The notes under the pieces were generated by a model. That model searched no databases. It was not told the origin of the DNA and saw only the letters and a list, made by a program, of their open reading frames with translations. Shown one piece after another: positions 63,473 to 64,000 of a stretch of DNA of 64,000 nt. The DNA lies in NCBI GenBank assembly GCA_014728115.1, contig WJME01000161.1:1-64000 (forward strand). Direction: 5' to 3'. A program made the position numbers and the translations under genes. How positions within the stretch are numbered: the stretch's first letter is position 1; the number at the start of each line of letters is the position of its first letter. The DNA comes from Candidatus Zhuqueibacterota bacterium (GTDB lineage: Bacteria; Zhuqueibacterota; Zhuqueibacteria; Residuimicrobiales; Oceaniaggregativiventaceae).

Positions 63473-64000
63473 CTATATATCTATATAAAATTCGCTCTCG
63501 CCAACTACTCGCTTCAGGTCACCACAATATAGACAATAGAGCTCGTGGCTTTTTCCCAGAATAAGTTTTTCGCATTCATGTTCTGGCAGGCTTTTAAACT
63601 CGTCTGTCTTGATCAATGGCGGCAAAACAATAGCTACATTTTCCGTTATATTGAGCATATTTTCCAGGACCAAATCCGCCGGGGGGCGGGTATTTGACTG
63701 TTGAAATCGATAGACGTGGTCAGGACCTGTGACCGCCCAGTCCGGATCGATAAACACCGCATCGATCGCGGGGAGTGATTTTACAATCTCTGGATCCAGG
63801 ATACTACCGGAGATAAACGTGACAGCGGTTAAAAGTCCTGCTTTTTCGATATTTTTGATGGCTTGCTGCTGATGGGTTTCATCGATTTCGACGGTGAATA
63901 CATGTCTGGCCGTTCTTGCCAGGGATAGTGTCGTAAAGCCTGCACCGGTGCACGTTTCCAGAACATTATAACCGACAAAGCGCTCTGCAAAATGCCGGGT
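63473..64000 (-). CDS. TGS1-like (cap guanine-N2) SAM methyltransferase, 5' truncated
   Basis: The 3' 175 codons of a gene that runs off the right edge. The visible part begins TRHFAERFVGYNVLETCTGAGFTTLSLAR (SAM motif I), then FTVEID, and AVFIDPDWAVTGPDHVYRF (motif IV); it ends GESEFYIDI. This matches the RNA cap guanine-N2 methyltransferase family (PF09445), known in eukaryotes as TGS1 and seen in scattered bacteria. Bacterial substrates are unknown. ATG is outside the window. Confidence 0.75.
   Translation of the reverse strand, partial: TRHFAERFVGYNVLETCTGAGFTTLSLARTARHVFTVEIDETHQQQAIKNIEKAGLLTAVTFISGSILDPEIVKSLPAIDAVFIDPDWAVTGPDHVYRFQQSNTRPPADLVLENMLNITENVAIVLPPLIKTDEFKSLPEHECEKLILGKSHELYCLYCGDLKRVVGESEFYIDI

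Overview
The window looks like a chromosomal segment of an uncultured Gram-negative bacterium of the Fibrobacterota-Chlorobiota-Bacteroidota (FCB) group, most like candidate phylum KSB1, Calditrichota or a relative. The grounds are at least four secreted proteins with a C-terminal NYPNPFN-type sorting domain, a PorV-like protein, an Oar-like TonB receptor with no SusD, many Tat or lipoprotein signals, and AGGAG-type ribosome binding sites. The phylum is an inference. I see no rRNA, intact tRNA, CRISPR array, transposase or prophage gene.

Layout. 0-4 kb: small genes (DUF4332, BON-LysM, DUF937) facing a HerA/FtsK-type ATPase. 4.3-9 kb: atypical SDR, sulfatase, Gfo/Idh/MocA oxidoreductase, GNAT acyltransferase. 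9.4-16 kb: a secreted protein with two complete alkaline phosphatase domains, then a thioesterase, a CPBP protease and two lipoproteins. 16.2-35.7 kb: a carbohydrate and sugar-acid utilisation locus on the minus strand. It has two FCD-type GntR regulators, each leading its own transcription unit behind a perfect TGGTnnACCA palindrome. One unit holds a GH43-like lipoprotein, a TRAP transporter and IolB. The other starts with a TonB receptor, a partner secreted protein and a PorV-like protein. Between them lie an oxidoreductase, a sulfatase, an enolase-superfamily enzyme and a xylose-isomerase-like protein. A porin closes the locus.

35.9-37.1 kb: a histidine kinase with a four-cysteine cluster in its PAS region. 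37.2-40.4 kb: an ECF sigma factor, a membrane anti-sigma candidate, a CnrX/CpxP-like periplasmic protein, and a secreted protein with six 42-residue helical repeats and a sorting tail. The same ECF-type promoter (GGAAT-N17-GTCTAA) stands before the sigma gene and before the repeat-protein gene, so the four genes look like one envelope-stress or metal-sensing regulon. This is the best candidate here for an undescribed system.

40.6-51.4 kb: a secreted protein, a methyltransferase, a Rieske-flavoprotein, an SDR, a tandem class II aldolase with a degenerate second half, a DUF1080 lipoprotein, a GH106 rhamnosidase-like enzyme and a SagB-like nitroreductase. This part is visibly more GC-rich and has odd intergenic repeats. 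51.5-58.3 kb: an AT-rich part with two sorting-tail proteins, a VapBC pair, a DUF4349 lipoprotein and gene remnants. 58.3-64 kb: a DHFR-fold reductase, a GH28-SGNH fusion, a GH43-like enzyme and a truncated TGS1-like methyltransferase.

Taken together, GH28, GH106, GH43, SGNH esterase, sulfatases, TRAP uptake, IolB, an enolase-superfamily enzyme and class II aldolase suggest breakdown of pectin-like or sulfated polysaccharide and import and catabolism of the acidic sugars released. The exact substrate cannot be read from sequence alone.
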